This document shows, one piece after another, positions 1 to 6,786 of a DNA stretch of 10,092 nucleotides; positions within the stretch are counted from its first letter, which is position 1; the number at the start of each line of letters is the position of its first letter. The notes below the pieces were generated by a model, which worked only from the letters and a program-made list of their open reading frames with translations, did not search any database and was not told where the DNA came from. Source of the DNA: VBAS01 sp035318985. Lineage in GTDB: Bacteria > Bacteroidota > Bacteroidia > Chitinophagales > Chitinophagaceae. Location of the stretch: NCBI GenBank assembly GCA_035318985.1, contig DATHDP010000121.1, positions 1 to 10,092 of the forward strand, in the 5' to 3' direction. The translations under genes were made by a program, and so were the position numbers.

Positions 1-285
1 GGAAAAGAATTCTGGTCAACAGGAGAGGTCAAAGAATTAATCCCGGAAAGAAAGCTTGTGGTTACCGATAGTTTCTCAGATGAAAAAGGAAATATTAAAC
101 CTGCATCTGAATATGGTATGCCGGGAAATTGGCCAAAAGAACTTTTGATAACAGTGTATTTGGAAGAAGCAGACGGCGCAACAAAAATGAAACTCAAGCA
201 CCAGGGTATACCAAATGAAATGCGTGAAGATTGTATAAAAGGATGGAATGAATCATTTGATAAACTGGAAGAGAATATTACATAA
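1..285 (+). CDS. SRPBCC/AHSA1-like domain protein, C-terminal part (5' end outside window)
   Basis: The reading frame is open from base 1, giving 94 residues before TAA; the GTG at 58 is an internal Val codon, since the upstream residues (FWSTGEVKELIPERKLV) continue the same fold. The pattern of a Trp near the visible start, an alternating strand ending in ERKLVVTDSF, a strand with LLITVYLEE, a strand with TKMKLKHQGIP, and a final amphipathic helix (GWNESFDKLEENI) is that of the C-terminal half of START-like SRPBCC proteins of the AHSA1 (Hsp90 activator-like) family. The helix with the GW..S.dKL signature is the best diagnostic. These small cytoplasmic proteins have a hydrophobic ligand cavity, and most bacterial members have no known substrate. 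The N-terminal strand and first helices are missing, so no cofactor or partner can be read. The gene ends just before a strong hairpin terminator. Confidence 0.8.
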   Translation, partial: GKEFWSTGEVKELIPERKLVVTDSFSDEKGNIKPASEYGMPGNWPKELLITVYLEEADGATKMKLKHQGIPNEMREDCIKGWNESFDKLEENIT

Positions 286-310
286 TTGGGAAAAACTAAT
301 TTTTAATTGA

Positions 311-340
311 TAAAAGAGTTGTCGTGATACAACTCTTTTA
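311..340 (+). terminator. Perfect 12-bp hairpin, probable terminator (possibly bidirectional)
   Basis: TAAAAGAGTTGT at 311-322 is the exact reverse complement of 329-340, with a 6-nt loop (CGTGAT). The stem begins with an A run and ends with a T run (CTTTTA followed by GCTTTT), so it has a T tract on both strands. It lies 25 nt after the stop of the SRPBCC gene, as expected for its terminator. Confidence 0.75.
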
Positions 341-382
341 GCTTTTCGACCACCCCAACAATTTTTTTCAAATGGAAAACTT

Positions 383-451
383 CTTCACCCCCTCTCCATA
401 TGGAGAGGGGTGTAATGACTTTACAATAAAAGAAAAGATGATGGGGTGAGG
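383..451. repeat. GC-rich palindromic intergenic repeat
   Basis: Bases 389-410 form a perfect 22-bp palindrome (half-site CCCCTCTCCAT) centred on an NdeI-like CATATG. An outer pair, CTTCACCCC at 383-391 and GGGGTGAGG at 443-451, is complementary at 8 of 9 positions plus one G-T pair, so two alternative folds compete for the left arm. The CCCCTCTCC/GGAGAGGGG and GGGGTGAGG words are far more G/C-rich than the surrounding DNA and resemble dispersed intergenic repeats that I recall in Bacteroidota genomes. No T run follows, so a role as terminator is not supported. It lies 87 nt upstream of the ABC transporter start and could sit in its leader. Confidence 0.6.
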
Positions 452-497
452 TCGTAACTTGCATTTAGATAAATTAACTCACAACTTATAACAAGCA

Positions 498-2432
498 ATG
501 GCTACCGCAACCCGACATCTCAGTTCATCATCAGAGGGAAAAACGCCGAAGGCAAAGATCAATAAAGAAAACCTGCGCCAGGCTCTTGCTCTTTTTAAAT
601 ACTTAAAACCTCATCGTGGTAAATTTATTTTAGGATTGGTGTTCATTGCTCTATCCGCATTTACTACCAGCTTGTTTCCTTTATTTTTAGGAAAGATGAT
701 CGATGCAGCTTCACCCGGTGCTGCATTGCCCGGAATGGGCGGAGGTTCACAATTTGGTTTAAAAAATATCCATTGGAGCTTAAATACAACATTGCTGCTC
801 ATCTTCGCTCAATTGGCCGTGCAAACTTTCTTTTCATTCATGAGAGTGTATCTGCTTACGGCAGTGGGTGAAAGAAGCTTGGCTGATATGCGTAAAGATG
901 TTTACAGCAAATTGCTTACTATGCCAATGAGTTTTTTTACTGAGAAAAGAGTGGGTGAATTAAGTAATCGTATCTCTTCCGATCTTTCACAAATACAGGA
1001 TGCCATCTCTTTTACCCTGGCAGAATTTTTACGTGGCATCTTCACACTTATAATTGGTTTGTTTTTTATTTTCTGGATCAGCCCAAAACTTGCTTTAGTA
1101 ATGTTATCTGTCGTTCCATTGCTGGCAATCGTTGCAGTAGTGTTTGGAAGACGTATCCGTAAAATGTCACGCAAAACACAGGACCAATTAGCTGATAGCG
1201 GAACGATCGTACAGGAAACCTTTCAAGGAATCTCAATAGTAAAAGCATTTACCAGTGAGTTTTATGAAATAAGCCGTTATGTAAAAAGTCTGAAAGCTGT
1301 TGTATCAACCGCTATCAGTAATGCCAGATACCGGGGCGCCTTTGTAGCATTCATGATCTTTAGTTTGTTTGGGACGCTGGCATTTGTCGTTTGGTTCGGG
1401 GGTCGAATGATCCAGGAGCCAGGAAGTGGATTTACAATTGGTTCACTTATCATGTTTGTTATTTTCTCCATGTTTGTTGGAGGAACGTTTGCCGGTTTTG
1501 CAGATATGTTTTCACAGTTACAAAAAACTCTAGGCGCTACACAAAGCGTAAGAGAAATTTTGCGCAACGATGGCGAACCAGTAGATATCAAACAAATTGT
1601 TGTAGAACCACAACATATATTAAAAGGCAATGTGCGTTTTGAACATGTTGCATTTAGTTATCCTAGTCGAAAAGACATACAGGTGTTAAAAGATCTGTCG
1701 CTTACTGCACGCAATGGAGAACAGATCGCTATCGTAGGACCAAGTGGTGCCGGCAAATCAACTATTGCTTCAATGCTTCTTCATTTTTATGAACCTGATA
1801 ATGGCACATTATACTTTGATGAACGCCCCGCCCGTGAATTTCCGTTATCACAATTAAGACGGCAAATGGCTTTTGTACCTCAGGATGTTATTTTATTTGG
1901 CGGAAGCATAAAAGAAAATATTGCTTATGGTAAACCTGACGCAAGCGATGAAGAAATTATAGCTGCTGCTAAAAACGCCAATGCACATGAGTTCATTAAA
2001 AGATTTCCGGAACAATATGAAACGATCGTCGGAGAGCGGGGTATTAAATTAAGTGGTGGACAACGACAGCGTATTGCCATTGCCCGTGCAATCTTAAAAG
2101 ATCCGGCTATTTTAATTTTAGATGAAGCCACCTCTTCACTGGATAGTGAAAGCGAACAATTAGTCCAAGATGCTTTGGACAATTTAATGAAGGGACGTAC
2201 AAGTTTTGTTATTGCACATAGGCTTTCCACCATCCGCAATGCAGATAAGATCGTATTGATTGATAAAGGAATTGTAAGCGAAGCCGGCACACACACTGAA
2301 CTCATGAATCATAACGGTCTCTATCGCAAGCTCAACGATATGCAATTTGATTTTGGGATGGTTACTCAATCCCCGACTAACGAGCTCACCATATCCGATT
2401 CTGAAGGAGTGCAAGAGCCTTTGCAATCATAA
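498..2432 (+). CDS. ABC exporter half-transporter (fused permease and ATPase, MsbA/BmrA/LmrA type)
   Basis: This 644-residue protein has the exporter layout: six transmembrane helices, then a nucleotide-binding domain (NBD). Hydrophobic segments lie at about 43-65, 97-120, 172-194, 197-217, 280-303 and 313-335, with the coupling-helix signature VGERSLADMRKDVYSKLL near 123-140. The NBD (about 385-625) is complete: Walker A GPSGAGKST (414-422), Q-loop Q462, signature LSGGQRQR (518-525), Walker B ILILDE with catalytic Glu543, D-loop SSLD (546-549), and H-loop His574. All catalytic residues are present, so it should be an active ATPase that works in the inner membrane as a homodimer or with a partner. 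The cargo (lipid, drug or peptide) cannot be told; no N-terminal peptidase domain is present. A Gly/Pro-rich insertion (about 72-90) lengthens the first external loop, and about 25 polar residues extend past the NBD. No partner transporter gene lies beside it. Confidence 0.95.
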   Translation: MATATRHLSSSSEGKTPKAKINKENLRQALALFKYLKPHRGKFILGLVFIALSAFTTSLFPLFLGKMIDAASPGAALPGMGGGSQFGLKNIHWSLNTTLLLIFAQLAVQTFFSFMRVYLLTAVGERSLADMRKDVYSKLLTMPMSFFTEKRVGELSNRISSDLSQIQDAISFTLAEFLRGIFTLIIGLFFIFWISPKLALVMLSVVPLLAIVAVVFGRRIRKMSRKTQDQLADSGTIVQETFQGISIVKAFTSEFYEISRYVKSLKAVVSTAISNARYRGAFVAFMIFSLFGTLAFVVWFGGRMIQEPGSGFTIGSLIMFVIFSMFVGGTFAGFADMFSQLQKTLGATQSVREILRNDGEPVDIKQIVVEPQHILKGNVRFEHVAFSYPSRKDIQVLKDLSLTARNGEQIAIVGPSGAGKSTIASMLLHFYEPDNGTLYFDERPAREFPLSQLRRQMAFVPQDVILFGGSIKENIAYGKPDASDEEIIAAAKNANAHEFIKRFPEQYETIVGERGIKLSGGQRQRIAIARAILKDPAILILDEATSSLDSESEQLVQDALDNLMKGRTSFVIAHRLSTIRNADKIVLIDKGIVSEAGTHTELMNHNGLYRKLNDMQFDFGMVTQSPTNELTISDSEGVQEPLQS

Positions 2433-2464
2433 GGCTGGCCTGGAAATGAAATTCATATGCCATG

Positions 2465-2496
2465 TTTCATTGATTATAATTAAACCTCTAACTTTA
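2465..2496 (+). promoter_or_regulatory. Candidate Bacteroidota-type promoter for the GAF gene
   Basis: TTTC at 2465-2468, a 20-nt spacer and TAACTTTA at 2489-2496 resemble the Bacteroidota primary sigma consensus TTTG-N19-21-TAnnTTTG, with one mismatch in each box. The predicted transcript would start about ten bases before the ATG at 2513. The left box lies in one arm of a weak 7-bp inverted repeat (2445-2451 / 2465-2471). Confidence 0.35.
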
Positions 2497-2512
2497 GGGT
2501 AATAATATTATT

Positions 2513-3073
2513 ATGAACCCGGCTACAGAAGATCTGATATTAAAAGTGGATTCCCAGCTGCTGCAAACAGATGTGGAAGCGATGTTGAACAGTGAAAAAG
2601 AATTGAAAGAGATACTTGTTGATATAGTGACCTGGATAGAGTATAAAAGCGAGAACGATATTTTAACATCCATACTTTTATATAATAAAAAAACAAACCA
2701 GTTATTTCTAGGCGCCGCTCCTTCGCTTCCCGATCATTACAACACTGCAGTGAATGGAATTACGGCTGGACCTACTGCGGGGTCTTGTGGTACCGCAGCA
2801 TTCGTTCGCAAACAAATAATTGTGGATGATATTGCAACTGATCCGCTTTGGAAAGATTATAAATCGTATGCATTATCTGAGGAGCTACGTTCCTGCTGGT
2901 CAACACCCATATTTGGTGCAAACGATGAATTGCTGGGAACATTTGCCGTGTATTATAACGAGCCCCGAAAACCAACACAAAATGATCTCACACTTATTGA
3001 CGAACTGGTAGGCGTTACCGCGTCTGCGATCGAAGGAAGAAAAAAAGATTATATGAAAATGGTTGGTCTGTAG
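2513..3073 (+). CDS. Stand-alone GAF-domain protein
   Basis: The 186-residue protein is almost entirely one GAF domain (about residues 28-176). Characteristic stretches are SILLYNKKTNQLFLGAAPSL (53-72), GSCGTAAFVRKQIIVDDIAT (90-109), PLWKDY (111-116), LRSCWSTPIF (125-134) and ELLGTFAVYYNEPRKPT (139-155), followed by the closing helix. The same SCGTA...VDDIATDPLW...CWSTPI pattern occurs in GAF sensor modules attached to histidine kinases and cyclic-di-GMP enzymes, but here no output domain is attached. It is probably a cytoplasmic small-molecule or redox sensor acting through a partner; the two Cys (92 and 128) are family-typical rather than proof of redox sensing. It starts 80 bp after the ABC gene but has its own candidate promoter, and it converges on the alcohol dehydrogenase gene. 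Confidence 0.85.
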   Translation: MNPATEDLILKVDSQLLQTDVEAMLNSEKELKEILVDIVTWIEYKSENDILTSILLYNKKTNQLFLGAAPSLPDHYNTAVNGITAGPTAGSCGTAAFVRKQIIVDDIATDPLWKDYKSYALSEELRSCWSTPIFGANDELLGTFAVYYNEPRKPTQNDLTLIDELVGVTASAIEGRKKDYMKMVGL

Positions 3074-3123
3074 CCCAAAAACCTTCTTTACTTTTCCCGT
3101 TTAACAGGACAATTTTTTTACTT

Positions 3124-4167
3124 TTAGAACTTCAGCATATCAATTACAAAGCGATAACGAACATCACCTTTCAGCATTCGCTCATATGCATCATTGATCT
3201 GGTCCATACGAATAAGTTCAATATCACTTACAATATTATGCTCAGCACAGAAGTCAAGCATTTCCTGTGTTTCGGCAATACCACCTATCAGGGAACCAGC
3301 TAAACTTTTACGACCAAAGATCAGGCTCATATTGTGAACAGGAGCTGGTATCGGGGGCACACCTACACAAACCATCTTACCATCTCTGCGAAGAAGCCCG
3401 AGATAAAAATTAAAATCATGTGAAGCCGAAACTGTATCAAGTATAAAATCAAAATATCCCGTTACAGGTTTTATCTGTGCTTCATCACTTGTAAGAACGA
3501 ACTTATGTGCGCCTAATCTCTTTGCATCTTTTTCTTTGCTGGCAGTATGACTTAACATTGTTACCTCTGCTCCCATTGCTACTGCAAGTTTAACTCCCAT
3601 ATGACCCAGACCGCCAAGCCCAAGAACTCCCACTCTCGTACCTTTTCCAATATTCCAGTAACGAAGTGGCGAATAAGTAGTAATGCCGGCACAAAGTAAT
3701 GGCGCAGCAGCAGCCAGATCAAGCTTATCAGAAATATGCAAAACAAAATCTTCATGTGCCACGATAGATTTGCTATAACCACCATACGTCATACCACTGC
3801 CATCTCTTTCTTGTCCGGCGTAAGTGAATACGGAACCGTTTGTACAATACTGCTCCAATCCGTCTTTACAACTATCACATTCACGACAACTATCAACCAA
3901 ACAACCGATGCCGGCAAGATCTCCTACTTTAAATTTTTTTACATGTGATCCCACTGCAGTCACTTTGCCTACGATCTCATGTCCAGGTACAACTGGAAAA
4001 ACAGTCATGCCCCATTCATTGCGGGCAAAATGAAGATCACTGTGACATACGCCACAATAATGGATGTCCATTTGTACATCATGAGGTTTGCAAGCTCTTC
4101 TGTCAAGTGTCCATAGTTCGAGTGGAGTAGTAGCGCTTTGAGCTGCATATGCTTTCGTTGCCGACAT
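3124..4167 (-). CDS. Zinc-dependent NAD(P)-dependent alcohol dehydrogenase, YahK/cinnamyl-alcohol dehydrogenase type
   Basis: This 347-residue medium-chain dehydrogenase interconverts primary alcohols and aldehydes. Catalytic-zinc ligands are visible as Cys41 (GVCHSD), His63-Glu64 (PGHE) and Cys159 (PLLCAGITTYSPL). The structural-zinc lobe has Cys94, Cys97, Cys100 and Cys108. The Rossmann motif GLGGLG is at 183-188, followed after the second strand by a Ser/Thr-rich segment (LSHTASKEK) with no acidic residue, which favours NADPH over NADH. The C-terminal pattern AGSLIGGIAETQEMLDFCAEH and RMLKGDVRYRFVID is typical of the YahK/AdhA branch of broad-specificity aldehyde reductases, and the length matches that branch. 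The start gives a standard N terminus (MSATKAYAAQ). The gene stands alone, converging on the GAF gene and divergent from the cyclodeaminase-family gene. A role in aldehyde detoxification is inferred. Confidence 0.93.
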   Translation of the reverse strand: MSATKAYAAQSATTPLELWTLDRRACKPHDVQMDIHYCGVCHSDLHFARNEWGMTVFPVVPGHEIVGKVTAVGSHVKKFKVGDLAGIGCLVDSCRECDSCKDGLEQYCTNGSVFTYAGQERDGSGMTYGGYSKSIVAHEDFVLHISDKLDLAAAAPLLCAGITTYSPLRYWNIGKGTRVGVLGLGGLGHMGVKLAVAMGAEVTMLSHTASKEKDAKRLGAHKFVLTSDEAQIKPVTGYFDFILDTVSASHDFNFYLGLLRRDGKMVCVGVPPIPAPVHNMSLIFGRKSLAGSLIGGIAETQEMLDFCAEHNIVSDIELIRMDQINDAYERMLKGDVRYRFVIDMLKF

Positions 4168-4190
4168 ATTGTATAAATTTTATTGGAGAG

Positions 4191-4222
4191 TAAATATAGT
4201 TTATATATGGTCTGCCTTGAAA
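4191..4222 (-). promoter_or_regulatory. Candidate Bacteroidota-type promoter for the alcohol dehydrogenase
   Basis: On the minus strand TTTC (4222-4219), a 20-nt spacer and TATATTTA (4198-4191) match TTTG-N19-21-TAnnTTTG with one mismatch per box, the same spacing and same -33 variant as the candidate before the GAF gene. The box ends 23 nt before the start codon. Confidence 0.35.
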
Positions 4223-4292
4223 TTATGTTTAAGTAAATAGAGTTATGTCATATCCGTGTTAGCGATACTATCTATTCAACCCCTAAAAATTC

Positions 4293-4300
4293 TATCTTTA
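4293..4300 (+). promoter_or_regulatory. Possible -7 box for the cyclodeaminase-dehydratase unit
   Basis: TATCTTTA matches TAnnTTTG at seven of eight positions (counting the two free ones) and lies 28 nt before the ATG at 4329. No clear TTTG lies at the expected upstream distance, so support is weak. The start codon is preceded by an A-rich leader (TTAAAAAA), common in Bacteroidota, rather than a Shine-Dalgarno sequence. Confidence 0.25.
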
Positions 4301-4328
4301 ATAAAACTACTCCTGAACATTTAAAAAA

Positions 4329-5285
4329 ATGGATCCATTGTTCATTAATAAAGAAAAGATCGCATCTCTGTTACCAATGGAAGAATGTATTGAAGTAATG
4401 GAGAAAATGTTTAGTTCATTAGCAGCAGGAGAATGCTTGCAGCCTCTACGTAATATCATGCGGCTTCCGGATGGCAGCGGTGTATTAGGTATGATGCCGG
4501 GACATGCAGCCAAACTTGGGGTAATGGGAATTAAAGTGATCAGTGTATTTCATGCTAACAAAGAAGCTGGTTTTCCATCGCACCAGGGAGTAGTAATGTT
4601 ATTTGATGCAAAGAATGGCCAACCACTTATGCTCTTTGATGCATTAGAGATCACGGCTATCAGAACAGCAGCTGCAAGCGCAGTAGCTACAAAACTGTTA
4701 TCAAGAGAAAACTCATCAACACTTGCGATCATCGGCTCTGGTGAACAGGCAAAAAGACATATTGAAGCAATGTTAGTGGTGAGAAACATAAAACAAATAA
4801 ATCTCTGGAGTCGTAATGAGAATAATGCAAAACATCTTGTTAACGAATTGTCGGCTGAATATAATATGCCGATACATATAAGGAAAAATGTGCAGCAGGC
4901 AGTTGAACATGCTGATATTATCTGTACAGTTACTGCATCAAAAGAGCCAGTTGTTTTAGGAGATTGGATCGCTGCAGGCACACATATCAATGCAGTTGGT
5001 TCCAGCACGGCTGCAACAAGAGAATTAGATACAACAGCTATAGTTAGATCGAAGTTGTTCACTGACCGCTATGAATCCGTTTATAATGAAGCCGGAGATT
5101 TTTTGATCCCTAAAAAAGAAGGCGCCGTAACCGATGAGCATGTAAAAGGTGAGATTGGTGAAGTTTTATCAGGAACAAAAAAAGGAAGAGAAAATGATAA
5201 AGAGATCACTGTTTTTAAATCTTTGGGTATTGCAGCGGAAGATATTTTTTCAGCTTACCATATTTATGAAAAGATAAAGCTATGA
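4329..5285 (+). CDS. Ornithine cyclodeaminase / mu-crystallin family protein (probable imine reductase or amino acid dehydrogenase)
   Basis: The 318-residue length and motif order are those of the OCD/mu-crystallin family, which uses NAD(P)H on cyclic or linear imino acids (ornithine cyclodeaminase, alanine dehydrogenase, ketimine reductase, iminosuccinate reductase). Visible family features are Lys69 in GIKVIS and Arg112 in ITAIRTAAASA (carboxylate binding), the dinucleotide motif IIGSGEQAKRHIEA (GxGxxA at 136-141), SR at the end of the second Rossmann strand (LWSRNENN, favouring NADP), and GTHINAVGSS followed by RELD with the conserved acidic residue Asp234. True ornithine cyclodeaminase cannot be separated from the reductases by eye. 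Pairing with a PLP dehydratase directly downstream argues for an imine reductase acting on the dehydration product, as in BhcD or EutC contexts; this is inference. It is divergent from the alcohol dehydrogenase gene across a 161-bp spacer that must hold both promoters. Confidence 0.9.
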   Translation: MDPLFINKEKIASLLPMEECIEVMEKMFSSLAAGECLQPLRNIMRLPDGSGVLGMMPGHAAKLGVMGIKVISVFHANKEAGFPSHQGVVMLFDAKNGQPLMLFDALEITAIRTAAASAVATKLLSRENSSTLAIIGSGEQAKRHIEAMLVVRNIKQINLWSRNENNAKHLVNELSAEYNMPIHIRKNVQQAVEHADIICTVTASKEPVVLGDWIAAGTHINAVGSSTAATRELDTTAIVRSKLFTDRYESVYNEAGDFLIPKKEGAVTDEHVKGEIGEVLSGTKKGRENDKEITVFKSLGIAAEDIFSAYHIYEKIKL

Positions 5286-5364
5286 GCTTTGAGCCACGAG
5301 CTGCGAGTCATTAATACGAGACCGAACTATGAGTCTCGTAGCTCATACCTCGTAGCTCGCAGCT
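5285..5364. repeat. Structured repeat between the cyclodeaminase and dehydratase genes
   Basis: The segment is built from variants of the word CTCGTAGCTC and its complement. CTCGTAGCTC itself occurs twice in direct orientation (5335-5344 and 5349-5358). AGCTGCGAG (5299-5307) pairs exactly with CTCGCAGCT (5356-5364), and inside this TACGAGAC (5315-5322) pairs exactly with GTCTCGTA (5333-5340), giving a nested two-stem fold. A degenerate copy (AGCTTTGAGCCACGAG, 5285-5300) starts at the last base of the upstream stop codon and can also pair with 5349-5364 at 13 of 16 positions. Its G/C content is above that of the flanking DNA. It resembles intergenic repeat families seen in Bacteroidota, but copy number cannot be judged from one window. 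Confidence 0.65.
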
Positions 5365-5391
5365 ATTTAAATCAGGAAAAAACATAAGAAA

Positions 5392-6360
5392 ATGATAGCA
5401 GCACAAGAGGTCTCTGTTTCGTTGCAGGATATTAAAGATGCACAGCAACGCATCAAAGGAAAAGTAAATCGTACACCGCTTATTCGATTTCATGGCGATG
5501 ATCTTCCGGGAGAAATTTATCTGAAACTGGAAAATTTACAACCGATCGGCTCTTTTAAATTAAGAGGCGCATACAATGCAATAAGCACTGCTGACAAATC
5601 ATTGCTCAAAGACGGCGTATATACTGCAAGTGCAGGTAATATGGCGCAGGGTGTTGCATGGAATGCACGAATGATGAATATTCCTTGTACAGTGATCGTA
5701 CCCGATCATGCACCGCAAACAAAACTTGATGCGATCACAAGACTTGGTGCAAAATTTATCAAGATCCCATTTAACGATTGGTGGCAGGTACTTGTAACAA
5801 GAAAATTCGAGGGAATGAAAGGATTGTTCATTCATCCTGTAAGTGATCCGGCAGTAATTGCAGGCAATGGAACAGTAGGTTTGGAAATACTCGAAGATCT
5901 TCCTGATGTAGATACCGTGATCGTTCCTTATGGTGGTGGTGGATTGATCAGCGGAATTGCTACTGCTATAAAAACAATTAAACCCGATGTAAAAATTTTT
6001 GCATCAGAAGTGGAAACAGCAGCGCCGCTTGCTCCATCTCTTGCTGCGGGTGAACCCGTGAAAGTAACTTACACTCCTAGTTTTGTAGATGGGATGGGAA
6101 GTGCTGGTCTTCTTACCGAGATGTGGCCATTAGTTAGTAAGCTCGTTGATGGCTCCATTGTTTTAAGCCTGAAACAAATTGCGGATGCAATAAAATTATT
6201 GATGGAAAGAACCCGTGTTATTGCAGAAGGCGCCGGTGGTTCTTCATTTGCTGCTGCCTTAACCGGCAAAGCGGGAACAGGAAAAATTGTTTGTGTGATC
6301 TCCGGTGGTAATATTGATGCTGAAAAATTAATTAAGATACTTTCAGGAACGATGGCCTGA
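5392..6360 (+). CDS. PLP-dependent threonine/serine-type dehydratase (fold type II ammonia-lyase)
   Basis: The 322-residue protein is the catalytic core of the IlvA/serine racemase family with no C-terminal ACT domain, so feedback control by isoleucine is not expected. The PLP-binding Lys is Lys56 in IGSFKLRGAYNA. The phosphate-binding glycine loop is YGGGGLISG (Gly181-184), and the C-terminal Ser of VISGGNID faces the pyridine nitrogen. The family's substrate loop S-x-G-N-H-x-Q-G reads SAGNMAQG here, with Met replacing His. Members remove the beta-hydroxyl of threonine, serine or 3-hydroxyaspartate to give an enamine/imine and then a keto acid plus ammonia. The adjacent imine-reductase-family gene suggests that the imine may be trapped and reduced, which is inferred from pairings such as BhcB-BhcD and EutB-EutC. 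The gene follows its partner by 106 bp containing a structured repeat; AGGA at 5374-5377 is a distant possible ribosome site. Confidence 0.92.
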   Translation: MIAAQEVSVSLQDIKDAQQRIKGKVNRTPLIRFHGDDLPGEIYLKLENLQPIGSFKLRGAYNAISTADKSLLKDGVYTASAGNMAQGVAWNARMMNIPCTVIVPDHAPQTKLDAITRLGAKFIKIPFNDWWQVLVTRKFEGMKGLFIHPVSDPAVIAGNGTVGLEILEDLPDVDTVIVPYGGGGLISGIATAIKTIKPDVKIFASEVETAAPLAPSLAAGEPVKVTYTPSFVDGMGSAGLLTEMWPLVSKLVDGSIVLSLKQIADAIKLLMERTRVIAEGAGGSSFAAALTGKAGTGKIVCVISGGNIDAEKLIKILSGTMA

Positions 6361-6388
6361 TACAATCAATACATTGCGATTTACTTTT

Positions 6389-6688
6389 CTATTGAGTTCT
6401 TGTTACCTTACTGAAATCATTCGGAATAAGTGCCATCATGGTACCGGTAGTATCAGAAGTGGCAGTTTTCAGTTGTACTGTAAATGTGCAGATGTAAACA
6501 TTTTTCATTTTCTCGGGATAATATACAAGATCTTTTATTACCACTTCAGTTCCGGGCTTCAATGTTTCATGCAGGTAATTAGCCATCGTTTTATTTAATT
6601 TATCCTCAAGAGCCTTACCCGATAAAATTTTTTGCTTGCATGCTGTAACCAGCACAAATAAAAGAAGAAGAGAATAAAAGTATTTCAT
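6389..6688 (-). CDS. Small putative lipoprotein of unknown function
   Basis: A 99-residue protein with a typical lipoprotein signal: MKYFYSLLLLFVLVTAC, with Lys2, a hydrophobic core at 6-14 and lipobox VTAC (Cys17). A Lys follows the Cys. The mature part is about 82 residues and contains a helix-like segment (ALEDKLNKTMANYLHETLKP) and two or three beta-like stretches (TEVVIKDLVYYP, NVYICTFTVQLKT, TTGTMMALIPNDF). I do not recognise a family. It would be exported and lipid-anchored, most likely in the outer membrane. The gene converges on the dehydratase with only 28 bp between stops and is divergent from the DUF1543 gene. Confidence 0.75.
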   Translation of the reverse strand: MKYFYSLLLLFVLVTACKQKILSGKALEDKLNKTMANYLHETLKPGTEVVIKDLVYYPEKMKNVYICTFTVQLKTATSDTTGTMMALIPNDFSKVTRTQ

Positions 6689-6700
6689 ATCCCTTTTTTG

Positions 6701-6708
6701 TAAATGTA
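6701..6708 (-). promoter_or_regulatory. Possible -7 box for the small lipoprotein gene
   Basis: Minus-strand TACATTTA matches TAnnTTTG except for the last base and lies 12 nt before the start codon. No TTTG is seen at the expected distance upstream, so this is a weak call. Confidence 0.2.
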
Positions 6709-6786
6709 ATTTTTTTTACGATAAAATCCATTCTTACTTCTGCCGGTATATCTTTTGCACTTATTACCTTCAGGGAAATTCTTTTT

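Noticed and set aside
1925..2305. 126-codon minus-strand frame opposite the ABC ATPase domain
   Set aside because: It is a mirror of the conserved Walker B/signature region and has no own leader or family resemblance.
2445..2471. Inverted repeat AATGAAA/TTTCATT after the ABC transporter as a terminator
   Set aside because: The stem is only 7 A/T-rich base pairs with a 13-nt loop and no following T run.
2513..3073. Free methionine-R-sulfoxide reductase (GAF-type, MsrC)
   Set aside because: Only two Cys (92 and 128) are present in the positions of ordinary GAF sensors; the three-Cys pattern of that enzyme is not seen.
3074..3123. Terminator between the converging GAF and alcohol dehydrogenase genes
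   Set aside because: A T run is present, but I see no stem of useful length before it on either strand.
4550..5062. 170-codon open frame on the minus strand opposite the cyclodeaminase-family gene
   Set aside because: It lies wholly inside a gene with full family motifs, and its translation is Ser/Ala/Ile-rich low-complexity with no recognisable domain.
5285..5364. Repeat words that could suggest a CRISPR array
   Set aside because: The units are only about 10 bp, lie in both orientations, and there are no spacers of even length or cas genes.
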